From: RYN-124 sp033851845
GTDB lineage: Bacteria; Actinomycetota; Actinomycetes; Mycobacteriales; SCTD01
Length of the DNA stretch: 55,468 nt
Assembly (NCBI GenBank): GCA_033851845.1
Contig: JAWWOH010000015.1
Coordinates: 1-55,468, forward strand
Reading direction: 5' to 3'
The notes beneath the pieces are model-generated. The model was given only the letters and a program-made list of their open reading frames with translations, was not told the origin of the DNA and searched no databases. A program made the position numbers and the translations under genes. This document shows positions 15,962-24,421 of the stretch, in pieces (within the stretch, counting starts at the first letter, position 1; every line of letters begins with the position of its first letter).

Positions 15962-16605
15962 TTCTTCCCCTTGGTTGTTGCGTAGTGGGTCACGAACATG
16001 GAGACGAGGGCCGGCAGCGTCGCGGTGACGCGTCCCTCGTCGAACGACTCGTGTGGTGCGTTGGCGAGCTGGCGGGTCATGACGCCGCTGGTCAGGACCG
16101 TCCAGGTCTGCAGGAGGTCGTCAATGCGCACGTCGGCCCGGATGAGCCCGCGGTCGGACAGCCGAACGAACATCGACCGCGCGGACTCCAGCACCTCCAC
16201 CGCGGCGGCGAACGCGTCGGCCGACGGCTCGTAGCCAGGGACCGGACGCCACATCATCAGCTGCGCGTACGACGGGTGCTCGACCGTCCAGCGAACGAAC
16301 CTGGAGGCAACAGCGAGCAGGAACGGCTGGAGGCCGCGGACGTCGTGCTCCTGAAGGTGAAGCGGCTCCATCTCTTCGTAGATGGCGCGCCAGCCGCGCG
16401 TGAAGACCGCGTCGTACACCGCGTTCTTCGAGTCGAAGTAGACGTAGAGCGACGGTGTGCGCATCCCCATCCGGCGGGCGACCTCGCCCAGCGACAGGCC
16501 GCCGACGCCGTGCTCGGTCATGACCTCGACGGCCACGTCGACGATCTCCTCGATCGTCTCGAGGCGACGGCGCTGCCGCCGGTCGATGCGAACGGGGGCC
16601 GTCAT
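15958..16605 (-). CDS. TetR/AcrR family transcriptional regulator
   Basis: Seen: 215 residues. N-terminal HTH with the TetR pattern IVDVAVEVMTEHG...LSLGEVARRMGMRTPSLYVYFDSK (residues about 20-60), then an all-helical ligand domain of the TetR_C_13-like type. Start ATG at 16605. A perfect palindrome CCTAATG-C-CATTAGG sits 14 bp upstream. It heads the operon with the ODP-type MBL and MDMPI genes. Inferred: an autoregulated repressor of this operon, with a ligand that is a substrate of the two enzymes. Confidence 0.92.
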   Translation of the reverse strand: MTAPVRIDRRQRRRLETIEEIVDVAVEVMTEHGVGGLSLGEVARRMGMRTPSLYVYFDSKNAVYDAVFTRGWRAIYEEMEPLHLQEHDVRGLQPFLLAVASRFVRWTVEHPSYAQLMMWRPVPGYEPSADAFAAAVEVLESARSMFVRLSDRGLIRADVRIDDLLQTWTVLTSGVMTRQLANAPHESFDEGRVTATLPALVSMFVTHYATTKGKK

Positions 16606-16619
16606 GGCCGCACTGTCTA

Positions 16620-16634
16620 CCTAATGCCATTAGG
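16620..16634. promoter_or_regulatory. Probable TetR operator (perfect palindrome)
   Basis: Seen: CCTAATG-C-CATTAGG, a 7+7 bp perfect inverted repeat with one central base, AT-rich within a GC-rich context, 14 bp before the ATG of the TetR gene. Its size and place fit a TetR-dimer operator. Inferred to mediate autorepression of the tetR-MBL-MDMPI operon. Confidence 0.75.
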
Positions 16635-16648
16635 AAGTCAAGACTCCG

Positions 16649-17683
16649 CTAGGAAAACCGAGTGATCACCGTGATCCCGGGCGTGCCACCGACCGTGCGG
16701 AGCGCCTCGGCGGCCTCGGCAAGGCCGATCTCGCGCGTGACGAGCAGGTCGGGCCGGAGCCGTCCGCTGCTGACGAGCTCGAGCAGCTCGGGGTAGGCGT
16801 GCGCAGGCATGCCGTGGCTGCCGCGGATCTCCAGCTCCTGGGCGATGACCCGCTGCATCGGCACGACGACGCCCTTGGGCAGCAGACCGACCTGGATGTG
16901 CCGGCCGCGCGGTCGCAGCGACAGCACCGATGCCTGGCAGGTGGCCCGATTGCCGAGTGCGTCGATCGACACGTGCGCGCCGCCTTCGGTGCGATCGCGT
17001 ACGGCGGCGGCAACCGCCTTGGCATCAAACCCCTCCGCATCAACCGCCGCCTCCGCGCCGAAGCTCGCCGCCAGCTCCAACGCGCCGAGGGTGACGTCGA
17101 TGGCGACGACCCGAGCTCCTCGGGCGGCCGCGATCTGCACCGCCGAGAGCCCCACGCCTCCGCAGCCGTGGACGGCGACCCACTCCCCCTCTTGCACGCG
17201 ACCCTGGTGCACGACCGCGCGGTAGGACGTGCTGTAGCGACAGCCGAGCGCCGCGGCCGTCGCGAACGGCATCTCCTCAGGTAGCGAGACGAGGTTGACG
17301 TCTGCGTGGTCGAGAGCGACCAGCTCGGCGAACGACCCCCAGTGGGTGAAGCCCGGTTGCGTCTGCCGGTCACAGACCTGCTGGTCACCCTCCAGACAAC
17401 GCGGGCAGGTCCCGCACGCACAGACGAACGGGACCGTGACCCGGTCGCCAGGCTTCCAGTTCCGCACGTCGCGGCCGACCGCCTCGACCGTGCCGGCCAG
17501 CTCGTGTCCCGGAACGTGCGGCAGCACGATGTCGGCGTCGTTGCCCTGCCAGCCGTGCCAGTCACTGCGGCACACTCCGGTGGCGCCGACGCGTACGACG
17601 ACGCCGGCCGGGCTCGTCGTCGGCTCGGGCACGTCGACGACCCGTAGCGGGCCCTTGAACTCGTCGTACCGCAACGCCTTCAT
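16649..17683 (-). CDS. Zinc-dependent alcohol dehydrogenase (MDR family)
   Basis: Seen: 344 residues. GVCRSDWHGW (catalytic zinc Cys), GHELAGTVEAVG (zinc His-Glu), a structural zinc cluster CACGTCPRCLEGDQQVC (four Cys), and the NAD fold VHGCGGVGLSAVQIAAA near residue 170. Known: medium-chain dehydrogenases oxidise alcohols with NAD(P)+. Start ATG at 17683, four bases after the upstream SDR stop, so both are probably one transcript. The motif pattern fits the broad actinobacterial zinc-ADH group; the substrate cannot be told. Confidence 0.9.
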   Translation of the reverse strand: MKALRYDEFKGPLRVVDVPEPTTSPAGVVVRVGATGVCRSDWHGWQGNDADIVLPHVPGHELAGTVEAVGRDVRNWKPGDRVTVPFVCACGTCPRCLEGDQQVCDRQTQPGFTHWGSFAELVALDHADVNLVSLPEEMPFATAAALGCRYSTSYRAVVHQGRVQEGEWVAVHGCGGVGLSAVQIAAARGARVVAIDVTLGALELAASFGAEAAVDAEGFDAKAVAAAVRDRTEGGAHVSIDALGNRATCQASVLSLRPRGRHIQVGLLPKGVVVPMQRVIAQELEIRGSHGMPAHAYPELLELVSSGRLRPDLLVTREIGLAEAAEALRTVGGTPGITVITRFS

Positions 17684-17687
17684 AGGC

Positions 17688-19166
17688 TCACCACGCCGAC
17701 GGCGCGTAGTCCTTGAGGAAGCAGCCGAACAGGTCCTCACCGAGCTCGCCCCGCACGACGGGGTCGTAGACGCGGGCCGCTCCGTCCACCAGATCGAGGG
17801 GCGCGTGGAACCCCTCGTCCGCCAGCCGCGCCTTCGTCGGGTGCGGCCGCTCGTCGGTGATCCAGCCGGTGTCGACACTGGTCATCAGGATGCCGTCGGT
17901 ATCGAGCATCTCGCGCGCGCTGGTGCGGGTCAGCATGTTGAGCGCGGCCTTCGCCATGTTGGTGTGCGCGTGCCCCGGCCCCTTGTAACCGCGGGAGAAC
18001 TGGCCCTCCATGGCGGACACGTTGACGACGTACTTGCGCCGCGCGGTGGATGCCCGCATCGACGGCCGCAGCCGGCTGATGAGGACGAACGGCGCCGTCA
18101 CGTTGCAGAGCTGCACCTCGAGCAGCTCGAGCGGGTCGACCTCCTCGACACGGCGGGTCCAGCTGTTGACCGCGTCGAGGTCGGGGACGAGACCACCTGC
18201 GTCGATGGCCGTCCCGGCCGCGACCCGGTCGAGAGAGGCAGAGCCGACGGTGAGTGCGAGCGCGGTGAGGTTGTGCGCATCGAAGGAGTGCTTGTCCTGG
18301 GGAGCGCCGGTCAGCTGCAGCGGACCGTGCCCGAGGTCGACGACCTCCGGCTTGGGCCCCTCGGGGAGCGCCGCGGTCTCGGCCGCGATCAGCTGCGCAT
18401 AAGAGCCGGGGGTACGCCGAACCGTCTGCGCCGCGTTGTTGATGATGATGTCGAGAGGACCCTGCGCTGCAACCGTGTCGGCGAGGGCGACCACCTGCGC
18501 CGGGTCGCGCAGGTCGATGCCCACGATGCGCAGTCGGTGCAGCCAGTCACTGCTGTCGGGCATCGCGCTGAAGCGTCGAACGGCGTCGGTCGGGAAGCGC
18601 GTCGTGATGGTTGTGTGCGCGCCGTCGCGGAGCAGCCGTAACGCGATGTACATGCCGATCTTCGCCCGGCCGCCCGTGAGGAGTGCACGTCGTCCGGTGA
18701 GGTCGGTGCGGGCGTCACGGCGCGCGTGGTTCAGCGCGGCGCAGTCGGGACAGAGCTGGTGGTAGAACGCGTCGACCGTCGTGTAGCGGACCTTGCAGAT
18801 GTAGCAGGCGCGAGCGCGCTGCAGCGTGCCGGCGGTTGGCGCCGTCGTGCCGGACGACAGCGGAATGCCACGCGTCTCGTCGTCGATGCGGTCCGGCGCA
18901 CCGGTCGCGGTCGCCGCCGTGACGGCCGCGTCGTTGGCAGTGACGGCCGCCTGCCGCTCGCGACGGCGACGGATCTTCACGTCCTTGTAGAGACCCGCGG
19001 TCGCGCGCCGCACCCGAACCGTGTCGGGATGCTCGGGCGGCAGCGCCGACAGCTCCTCGATCACCCGGAGGGCTTCCTCCAGGCGAGCGGGGTCGATGCC
19101 GGGCTCGTGCACCCCGGCAACGCTACCGGCGGTTACATCATTGTTCGCTTCACTAGCACCCGGCAC
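17688..19166 (-). CDS. SDR family oxidoreductase with N-terminal zinc-ribbon extension
   Basis: Seen: 492 residues. About 170 residues precede the Rossmann fold, including CYICKVRY...HQLCPDC (two CxxC pairs, a likely zinc ribbon, about residues 128-152). The nucleotide motif is ALLTGGRAKIGMYIAL, followed by IIINNAAQTVRRTP. At the active site the expected YxxxK is HTNMAK, so Thr replaces Tyr. GTG at 19166 has an excellent ribosome-binding site (AAGGAG, spacing 5); a later GTG (19112) is possible. Known: I recall this zinc-ribbon SDR group with TNMAK in other actinobacteria. Upstream of and probably co-transcribed with the zinc ADH. Reaction unknown. Confidence 0.85.
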   Translation of the reverse strand: MPGASEANNDVTAGSVAGVHEPGIDPARLEEALRVIEELSALPPEHPDTVRVRRATAGLYKDVKIRRRRERQAAVTANDAAVTAATATGAPDRIDDETRGIPLSSGTTAPTAGTLQRARACYICKVRYTTVDAFYHQLCPDCAALNHARRDARTDLTGRRALLTGGRAKIGMYIALRLLRDGAHTTITTRFPTDAVRRFSAMPDSSDWLHRLRIVGIDLRDPAQVVALADTVAAQGPLDIIINNAAQTVRRTPGSYAQLIAAETAALPEGPKPEVVDLGHGPLQLTGAPQDKHSFDAHNLTALALTVGSASLDRVAAGTAIDAGGLVPDLDAVNSWTRRVEEVDPLELLEVQLCNVTAPFVLISRLRPSMRASTARRKYVVNVSAMEGQFSRGYKGPGHAHTNMAKAALNMLTRTSAREMLDTDGILMTSVDTGWITDERPHPTKARLADEGFHAPLDLVDGAARVYDPVVRGELGEDLFGCFLKDYAPSAW

Positions 19167-19238
19167 GCGCGCTCCTTCGTCGCGCGGCACCGAGCGCAAG
19201 CTCCGCTCACGGGCATCGTGCGCACTAGGGTCGCTCAC

Positions 19239-20318
19239 ATGGTTCGCGCCGCCGTACTGACCGAGTCCGGAGCACCGCTTCGTGTCGCCGACATCGACCT
19301 GCCCGAGCCAGGCCCGGGACAGGTGCGGGTGCGGATCGCGGCGACGGGCGTGTGCCACAGCGACCTGTCCCTGGCACGAGGTGTGTTGCGTCAGCCCACT
19401 CCCGCCGTGCTCGGGCACGAGTCCGCGGGCACGGTCGTCAGCGTCGGCGCGGGCGTCACGGTCGCGGCGCCGGGCGACCGCGTCGTTCTGTGCTGGGCGC
19501 CACCGTGCGGTGCGTGCTGGTTCTGCGGGCAGAGCGAGCCATGGCTGTGCGAGCGCTCGTCCGACGCGGCGGCGACGCCGTACGCCACGTACGACGGGCA
19601 GGACGTCTACCCAGGGCTGTCGACGGCCGGCTTCGCCGAGGAGACGGTCGTCTCCGAGCGTGCGGTCATCGCGGTGCCCGACGGCGTGCCGCTGGAGCAG
19701 GCAGCGCTCGTCGGCTGCGCCGTGATGACCGGCGTCGGTGCCGTGCTCAACACCGCCAAGGTGCGGGCGGGTCAGAGCGTGCTCGTGGTCGGCCTGGGCG
19801 GCGTCGGCCTGTCCGTCGTACAGGGAGCTCGCTTGGCCGCAGCCGGCACGATCATCGCGGTCGACCGATCCCCCGAGAAGCTCGCGCTGGCGCAGTCGAT
19901 GGGCGCCACCGAGGTGCTCGAGGCAGGGGACGACCTCGCGAAGCAGGTCCGCGCGCTGACCGAACGGCGCGGCGTGGACCACGCCTTCGACTGCGTCGGG
20001 CTCGCCGAGACGATCCGCACGTCGTGGAGCGCGACCCGTCGTGGCGGTTCGACGACCATCGTCGGCATCGGCGGGAAGGAGCAGCAGGTGACGTTCACGG
20101 CGCTCGAGCTGTTCCACTTCGCCCGCACGCTGCAGGGCTGCGTCTACGGCTCGACGGACCCGATGAGCGACATCCCGAAGATCCTTCAGTACGCCGCCGA
20201 GGGCCGCCTCGACCTCGGCGCCCTCATCAGCGGCACCGTCGGGCTGGACGGCATCGACGGCGCGTTCGCAGACATGGAGAAGGGCGTCGGTGCGCGGGCC
20301 GTCGTCGTACCTGCCTGA
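19239..20318 (+). CDS. Zinc-binding alcohol dehydrogenase, class III/mycothiol-ADH-like
   Basis: Seen: 359 residues. GVCHSDLSLARG (zinc Cys), GHESAGTVVSVG (zinc His), structural zinc cluster CGACWFCGQSEPWLC, the NAD fold VVGLGGVGLSVVQGA, and a late CVYGSTDPMSDIPKIL segment. Known: this C-terminal segment and the GHESAG motif are typical of the class III or formaldehyde-type ADH branch (glutathione or mycothiol adduct and NDMA-dependent enzymes). ATG at 19239, divergent from the zinc-ribbon SDR by 72 bp. An SDR follows 12 bp downstream. Exact substrate is not set by sequence. Confidence 0.88.
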   Translation: MVRAAVLTESGAPLRVADIDLPEPGPGQVRVRIAATGVCHSDLSLARGVLRQPTPAVLGHESAGTVVSVGAGVTVAAPGDRVVLCWAPPCGACWFCGQSEPWLCERSSDAAATPYATYDGQDVYPGLSTAGFAEETVVSERAVIAVPDGVPLEQAALVGCAVMTGVGAVLNTAKVRAGQSVLVVGLGGVGLSVVQGARLAAAGTIIAVDRSPEKLALAQSMGATEVLEAGDDLAKQVRALTERRGVDHAFDCVGLAETIRTSWSATRRGGSTTIVGIGGKEQQVTFTALELFHFARTLQGCVYGSTDPMSDIPKILQYAAEGRLDLGALISGTVGLDGIDGAFADMEKGVGARAVVVPA

Positions 20319-20330
20319 TGGAGCCCTGAT

Positions 20331-21074
20331 ATGGATCTGGGGCTGGCCGGCAAGGCCTTCCTCGTCACGGGTGGGTCGCGCGGTCTCGGCCGGGCAAGTG
20401 CGGAGGCGCTGGTTGCGGAGGGCGCGCACGTCGTCATCTCGGCCCGTACGCCGGAGGCTGTCGAACGAACGGCGCAGGAGCTGGGCTGCGTCGGGGTCGC
20501 GGCCGATCTCGCCGATCCCGCGACACCGCAGCGGCTCGTGGACGCCGCCGTCGCGGCGTACGGACGGCTCGACGGCGCACTGCTGTCGGTGGGCGGCCCG
20601 CCGCCAGGAGCCGCGCTGTCACTCACCGACGAGCAGTGGCGGTCGGCGTTCGACAGTGTCTTCCTGGGCGCGGTGCGGCTCGCCCGCGCCGTCGTCGACG
20701 CGCTTCCCGCCGAGGGTGGTTCGCTCGCCTTCGTGCTGTCGACGTCGGTGAAGGCACCCCTCGCCGGCCTGGCGGCGAGCAACGGGCTGCGTCCCGGCCT
20801 GGCGATGCTCGCCAAGACGATGGCGGACGAGCTCGGGCCGCAGGGAGTCCGGGTCAACGGGCTGATGCCGGGCCGCGTGCGGACCGATCGCGTCCGCGAG
20901 CTGGACGGTGACGACCCTGAGGTCCCCAAGCGGATCGCCGCGGGCATCCCGCTGCGCCGTTACGGCGAGCCCGCGGAGTTCGGCCGGGTCGCTGCGTTCC
21001 TGCTGTCACCGGCCGCGTCATACGTGACGGGTGCGATGGTCCCTGTCGACGGCGGCGCGGTGCGGGCGCTGTGA
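20331..21074 (+). CDS. SDR family protein (FabG-like) with altered active site
   Basis: Seen: 247 residues. Rossmann motif VTGGSRGLGRASAEAL, later VNGLMPGRVRTDRV and the C-terminal YVTGAMVPVDGG. Where classical SDRs have YxxxK (as in YSASK), alignment on the flanking helix gives SNGLR, so both Tyr and Lys are replaced. NNAG is replaced by SVGG. Known: a divergent FabG-like SDR group carries SNxxR at this place. Inferred: either a different catalytic mechanism or a binding role. Follows the zinc ADH by 12 bp and precedes a small acidic protein gene, probably one transcript. Confidence 0.85.
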   Translation: MDLGLAGKAFLVTGGSRGLGRASAEALVAEGAHVVISARTPEAVERTAQELGCVGVAADLADPATPQRLVDAAVAAYGRLDGALLSVGGPPPGAALSLTDEQWRSAFDSVFLGAVRLARAVVDALPAEGGSLAFVLSTSVKAPLAGLAASNGLRPGLAMLAKTMADELGPQGVRVNGLMPGRVRTDRVRELDGDDPEVPKRIAAGIPLRRYGEPAEFGRVAAFLLSPAASYVTGAMVPVDGGAVRAL

Positions 21075-21093
21075 GAAGGGTAGGGAGCGGAGC

Positions 21094-21261
21094 ATGACTG
21101 AGACACCCGGCCTGGGCGAGGGCACCGACATCGACGCGGCGGAGCTGGACGTCGAGGCTCCCGTCGAGGATCCGCCGGCCAGCTCCGACGCGGAGGAGTA
21201 CGTCGACGACGGCGAGACCCTCGGCGGCACCGGAGGGCTCAACGCCGGCGGCGCCGGCTGA
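21094..21261 (+). CDS. Small acidic hypothetical protein (55 aa)
   Basis: Seen: 55 residues, about one third Asp/Glu, no Cys, no basic residues, ending in a Gly-rich tail GGTGGLNAGGAG. ATG at 21094 follows GGGAGCGGAG. Composition predicts an unfolded chain. Placed 19 bp after the SDR stop and 37 bp before a GNAT start. Known: no family recognised. Codon use matches the neighbours. Function not assigned. Confidence 0.6.
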   Translation: MTETPGLGEGTDIDAAELDVEAPVEDPPASSDAEEYVDDGETLGGTGGLNAGGAG

Positions 21262-21298
21262 CCGGAAACCCGCTGGCGCCCGGTGGTACGACGGTGGT

Positions 21299-22279
21299 GT
21301 GAAGGTCGAGCAGGTCACCGACGAGGCCGCCCTCAAGGAGTGGCATGCCGTCTCAGCCGTCTGCTGGGACCACGACCATGTGGCGCTGCCCGCCGACCCG
21401 CTCGAGGAGCGGCTGCCGGCGCTCGACCCTGACGCCCCGGACGCCGGTGAGCGCGACGAGTTCCTCATCGGCTCGGTCGACGGCCGGCTCGTCGCGATTG
21501 CCGAGGTCAACTTGCCGACGCTGGACAACCTGCAGTCGGCGTCCCTGCGCGTGCAGGTGCTGCCTGACCAGCGCCGCCGGGGTCACGGCAGGGCGCTTCT
21601 CGAGGCCGCCCTGGCGCACGCCGCGGCCGCCGGCCGGACGCGGTTCTTCTTCGAGGTGCCGTCGACGTACCCGAGCGGCGATCCGATCGCCGCACCGCTG
21701 CTGCGGTCCGTGGGCGCGCGGCCTGTCCTGAAGGAGGTACGCCGGGTCGCCGACCTGCGGGACCGGCCGGTCCCCGACGTACCCGTGGCCGACGGCTACC
21801 GGATCGTGCAGTGGATCGACCACGCACCGGACGAGCTCGTCGACGGGCTCGCCGTTCTCTGTGCGCGGATGTCCACCGATGCCCCGCAGGAGGAGATGGA
21901 CTGGGAGCCGGAGGTCTGGGACGCAGTCCGCTACCGCGCCAAGGAGGAGCGGGCCGGTGCACGGGGTCGCACCCGCTACGCCGGCGCCGCCGTGCACGAG
22001 GCAACGGGGCAGGTCGCGGCCATGACCGACATCGGTCTGAGCCGGCTGCGGGCCGACGTCGCCTACCAGTGGGACACGATCGTCCTGACCGAGCACCGGG
22101 GTCACGGACTGGGGCTGGCGTTGAAGGCCCGCAACCACCAGCTGCTCGCGGAGTCCTCACCAGAGACGCGGTGGATCAACACCTGGAACGCCGAGGTCAA
22201 CGCGCACATGATCGCCATCAACGAGCGGCTCGGCTTCCGGCCGGTCGAGTACTGGACCGAGTGGCAGCTCGATCGCTGA
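21299..22279 (+). CDS. Double-domain GNAT family N-acetyltransferase
   Basis: Seen: 326 residues with two GNAT halves. The first has VQVLPDQRRRGHGRALLEAAL (acetyl-CoA loop, about residues 80-100); the second has VLTEHRGHGLGLALKARNH (about 262-280) and ends with NAHMIAINERLGFRPVEYW. Known: tandem GNATs in actinobacteria include mycothiol synthase and antibiotic acetyltransferases, but the motifs of MshD are not evident. GTG start at 21299. Convergent with the DinB gene, stops 1 bp apart. Substrate unknown. Confidence 0.88.
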   Translation: MKVEQVTDEAALKEWHAVSAVCWDHDHVALPADPLEERLPALDPDAPDAGERDEFLIGSVDGRLVAIAEVNLPTLDNLQSASLRVQVLPDQRRRGHGRALLEAALAHAAAAGRTRFFFEVPSTYPSGDPIAAPLLRSVGARPVLKEVRRVADLRDRPVPDVPVADGYRIVQWIDHAPDELVDGLAVLCARMSTDAPQEEMDWEPEVWDAVRYRAKEERAGARGRTRYAGAAVHEATGQVAAMTDIGLSRLRADVAYQWDTIVLTEHRGHGLGLALKARNHQLLAESSPETRWINTWNAEVNAHMIAINERLGFRPVEYWTEWQLDR

Positions 22280-22280
22280 C

Positions 22281-22835
22281 CTACTGCCCGACGCGGCCGT
22301 CGATGCACTCGCGCAGCAGGTCGGCATGCCCGTTGTGGCGGGCGTACTCCTCCACCATGTGGACGAGCACCTCGCGGAACGACGCGGTCTCCCCCCATCG
22401 CGTCACGGCTGTCATGCCCATGTCGTCGTGGTCGCGGAGGTACTGCTCGGCGTAGGCGACCTCCTCTCGCCACGCCGCCCACGCCTCCTCGACGCAGGCG
22501 GGGTCGGCGATCGCGTCGTCGAAGTCGTGGTCGAACTCTCCCTCCGGGCTGTAGCGCCGAGGAGCGTCTTCACCGGCCATGACCCGGCGGAACCACGAGC
22601 GCTCCACCTCGGCCATGTGCCGCACCAGGCCCAGCAGAGACAGGCTCGACGGCTCCACCGACCGGCGGGCCAGCTGCTCCGCGTCGAGGCCGGCGCACTT
22701 CAGCTCCAGGGTGAGCCGCTGACAGCGCAGGTACTCGGCGTACGTCGCTCGCTCGTCGCCGAGCGAGGTGCCGTCCTCGCGCGGGTCCTGCTCCGCCGGC
22801 AGGAACATGTCGATCTTCTTCTTCTGCTGCGCCAT
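22281..22835 (-). CDS. DinB family protein (DUF664)
   Basis: Seen: 184 residues, four-helix type, with metal-type His residues in LVRHMAEVERSWF (about residue 71) and EEYARHNGHADLLRE (about 165-175). Known: DUF664/DinB proteins are metal-binding four-helix bundles related to mycothiol- and bacillithiol-dependent enzymes; most are uncharacterised. ATG start at 22835. Divergent from the HEAT-repeat gene by about 30 bp. No clear partner in the neighbourhood, apart from the MDMPI-fold relative 7 kb away. Confidence 0.88.
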   Translation of the reverse strand: MAQQKKKIDMFLPAEQDPREDGTSLGDERATYAEYLRCQRLTLELKCAGLDAEQLARRSVEPSSLSLLGLVRHMAEVERSWFRRVMAGEDAPRRYSPEGEFDHDFDDAIADPACVEEAWAAWREEVAYAEQYLRDHDDMGMTAVTRWGETASFREVLVHMVEEYARHNGHADLLRECIDGRVGQ

Positions 22836-22865
22836 GGCTCATCCTGTCGCAGTCATACTGCGCGC

Positions 22866-23288
22866 GTGCCGGCTGCCGTAGACACGCCACGAGGCAAGGT
22901 CGAGCTCGCTTGTCGCCGACACGGCTCGGCGGCAGTCGCGGATGCGTGCATGCGGCTGCTCGCCGGCGCCGACCTCGACCCGCTCATGCGGGAGGTGTTC
23001 GGGAACCAGCACAGCCCGGAGTGGCTGGAGAGCGAGGTCAACGCGTACTGGCTGCGCGTGTGGGGCGCGCGCGGACTGCTGTGGAACTGGGACCCCCGCG
23101 CCGTCCCATCGCTGCGGGCGGCATTGAGCGACGAGGCGTGGCGGGTCCGCGAGATGGCTGCCAAGGTCGTCGCACGCCATCTCGTCGACGAGGTTCAGCC
23201 CGCCCTCGTCGAGCTCTGCCACGACCCGGTCCCCCGCGTTCGTGCCGCGGCCGCGCGCGCCGTCGCTGTGCTCGCGGCCCACGCCTAG
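22866..23288 (+). CDS. HEAT-repeat protein (140 aa)
   Basis: Seen: 140 residues ending in two HEAT-like helical units, about residues 85-110 (SLRAALSDEAWRVREMAAKV) and 115-140 (ALVELCHDPVPRVRAAAARA). The N-terminal part has a Trp-rich segment (SEVNAYWLRVWGARGLLWNW). GTG start at 22866; the frame is open further upstream, but that overlaps the divergent DinB gene. Ends 4 bp into the convergent kinase gene. Known: HEAT repeats are protein-binding scaffolds. Partner unknown. Confidence 0.78.
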   Translation: MPAAVDTPRGKVELACRRHGSAAVADACMRLLAGADLDPLMREVFGNQHSPEWLESEVNAYWLRVWGARGLLWNWDPRAVPSLRAALSDEAWRVREMAAKVVARHLVDEVQPALVELCHDPVPRVRAAAARAVAVLAAHA

Positions 23289-24172
23289 GACGCCGCGACG
23301 TCGGCAAGCACAGCCGAGATCGCCCGCCACGACCTCTCGACGATGTCGGGGTTGGTGTCGCGGTAGTACGGGATCGCGTTGACCGCAGCGGAGACCGCCC
23401 AGGCGCGCCCTCGCAGCCGCATCGCGTCGTCGACGAATCCCAAGGCGCTGAAGTAGGCGTCACGTCGTTCGGCATCGAACAGGCTCCAGCCGGCGATCAG
23501 CTCGATGGCCGGGTCGCCGGCGAGTGGCCCGGTCCAGTCGATGACGCCGACGAGCCGGCCGCCACGGACCAGCAGGTTGCCGTCCATCAAGTCGCCGTGG
23601 ACCAGCCGCGGCGGGCCCTGCCACACGGGCGCGAGACGGCCGGCGTCCCACACCGCGAGCAGCGCGTCGACGTCTGTCTCGTAACGCAGCTCCTCGGCCC
23701 GGGACCGCACCGCGGCGTCCGCCGGCTGCAGAGGCCCGCCCCGCTGCCCGTCGCGGGAGAGCGGCACGTCGGGCCGGTCGATGGTGTGCAGCGCGCGTAC
23801 GAAAGCCGCAAGGTCAGTCGCGAGCTGCCGCAGGTCGTCGTCAGGCCGCGGGTTCGTTCCGTCGATCCATGGTGCGACGTACCAGCGGAACGGATAGCCG
23901 TACGCCGGCTTGCCCACGAACACCGGCGTCGGCACCTGGACCGGCAGGTGCGGGGCCAGCTCCGGCAGCCAGCGGCTCTCCCGTTCGCCCTGCTCCGCCG
24001 CCCAGCCGATCTTCGGCAGCCGCACCGACAGCGCGTCACCCAGCCGGTAGATGACGTGGTCGGTTCCCCAGGTGCCCAACCGCCTCAGCGGCAGGGCCGC
24101 GCGGTCGGGCAACTGGTCGGCCAGGAGTCGGCGTACGACGTGGTCCGAGACCTCGATCTCGTCGTCATGCAT
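23285..24172 (-). CDS. Aminoglycoside phosphotransferase (APH) family kinase
   Basis: Seen: 295 residues. N-lobe with DHVIYRLGDALSVRLPK (ATP-binding Lys), C-lobe with catalytic LVHGDLMDGNLLV (HGDxxxxN, about residue 190) and VIDWTGPLAGDPAIEL (metal-binding Asp). Known: the APH fold phosphorylates aminoglycosides, macrolides, choline or other small alcohols. Most chromosomal members in actinobacteria are not proven resistance genes. ATG at 24172 chosen; a GTG five codons earlier (24187) is possible. No operon partners. Confidence 0.88.
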   Translation of the reverse strand: MHDDEIEVSDHVVRRLLADQLPDRAALPLRRLGTWGTDHVIYRLGDALSVRLPKIGWAAEQGERESRWLPELAPHLPVQVPTPVFVGKPAYGYPFRWYVAPWIDGTNPRPDDDLRQLATDLAAFVRALHTIDRPDVPLSRDGQRGGPLQPADAAVRSRAEELRYETDVDALLAVWDAGRLAPVWQGPPRLVHGDLMDGNLLVRGGRLVGVIDWTGPLAGDPAIELIAGWSLFDAERRDAYFSALGFVDDAMRLRGRAWAVSAAVNAIPYYRDTNPDIVERSWRAISAVLADVAAS

Positions 24173-24421
24173 CCGCGCAACCGCCACCGGGGCATCCCAG
24201 CACCCGGCGCCGGATGCCGCGACTGCATATCGCTGCCGAAAGCCGGCCGCCTAGCCTCGGAGCTCGCTCTCTTCGACAACTCCTAGGGTGGCAGCGTGAT
24301 CGGCGAGGTCGGGATGTACGAACCGCGTCACCCCCGCCCGACGCAGGGGTAGCGACCCGCGCGCAGCACCGCCCTTCTGATCGACCCGACGCCGGCCGCC
24401 AGCTGAGGCCCAGCCTGTGTG

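Noticed and set aside
19167..20429. Extension of the zinc-ribbon SDR frame upstream to 20429
   Set aside because: AAGGAG before GTG 19166 gives a clear start, and the extension would lie antisense to a zinc alcohol dehydrogenase.
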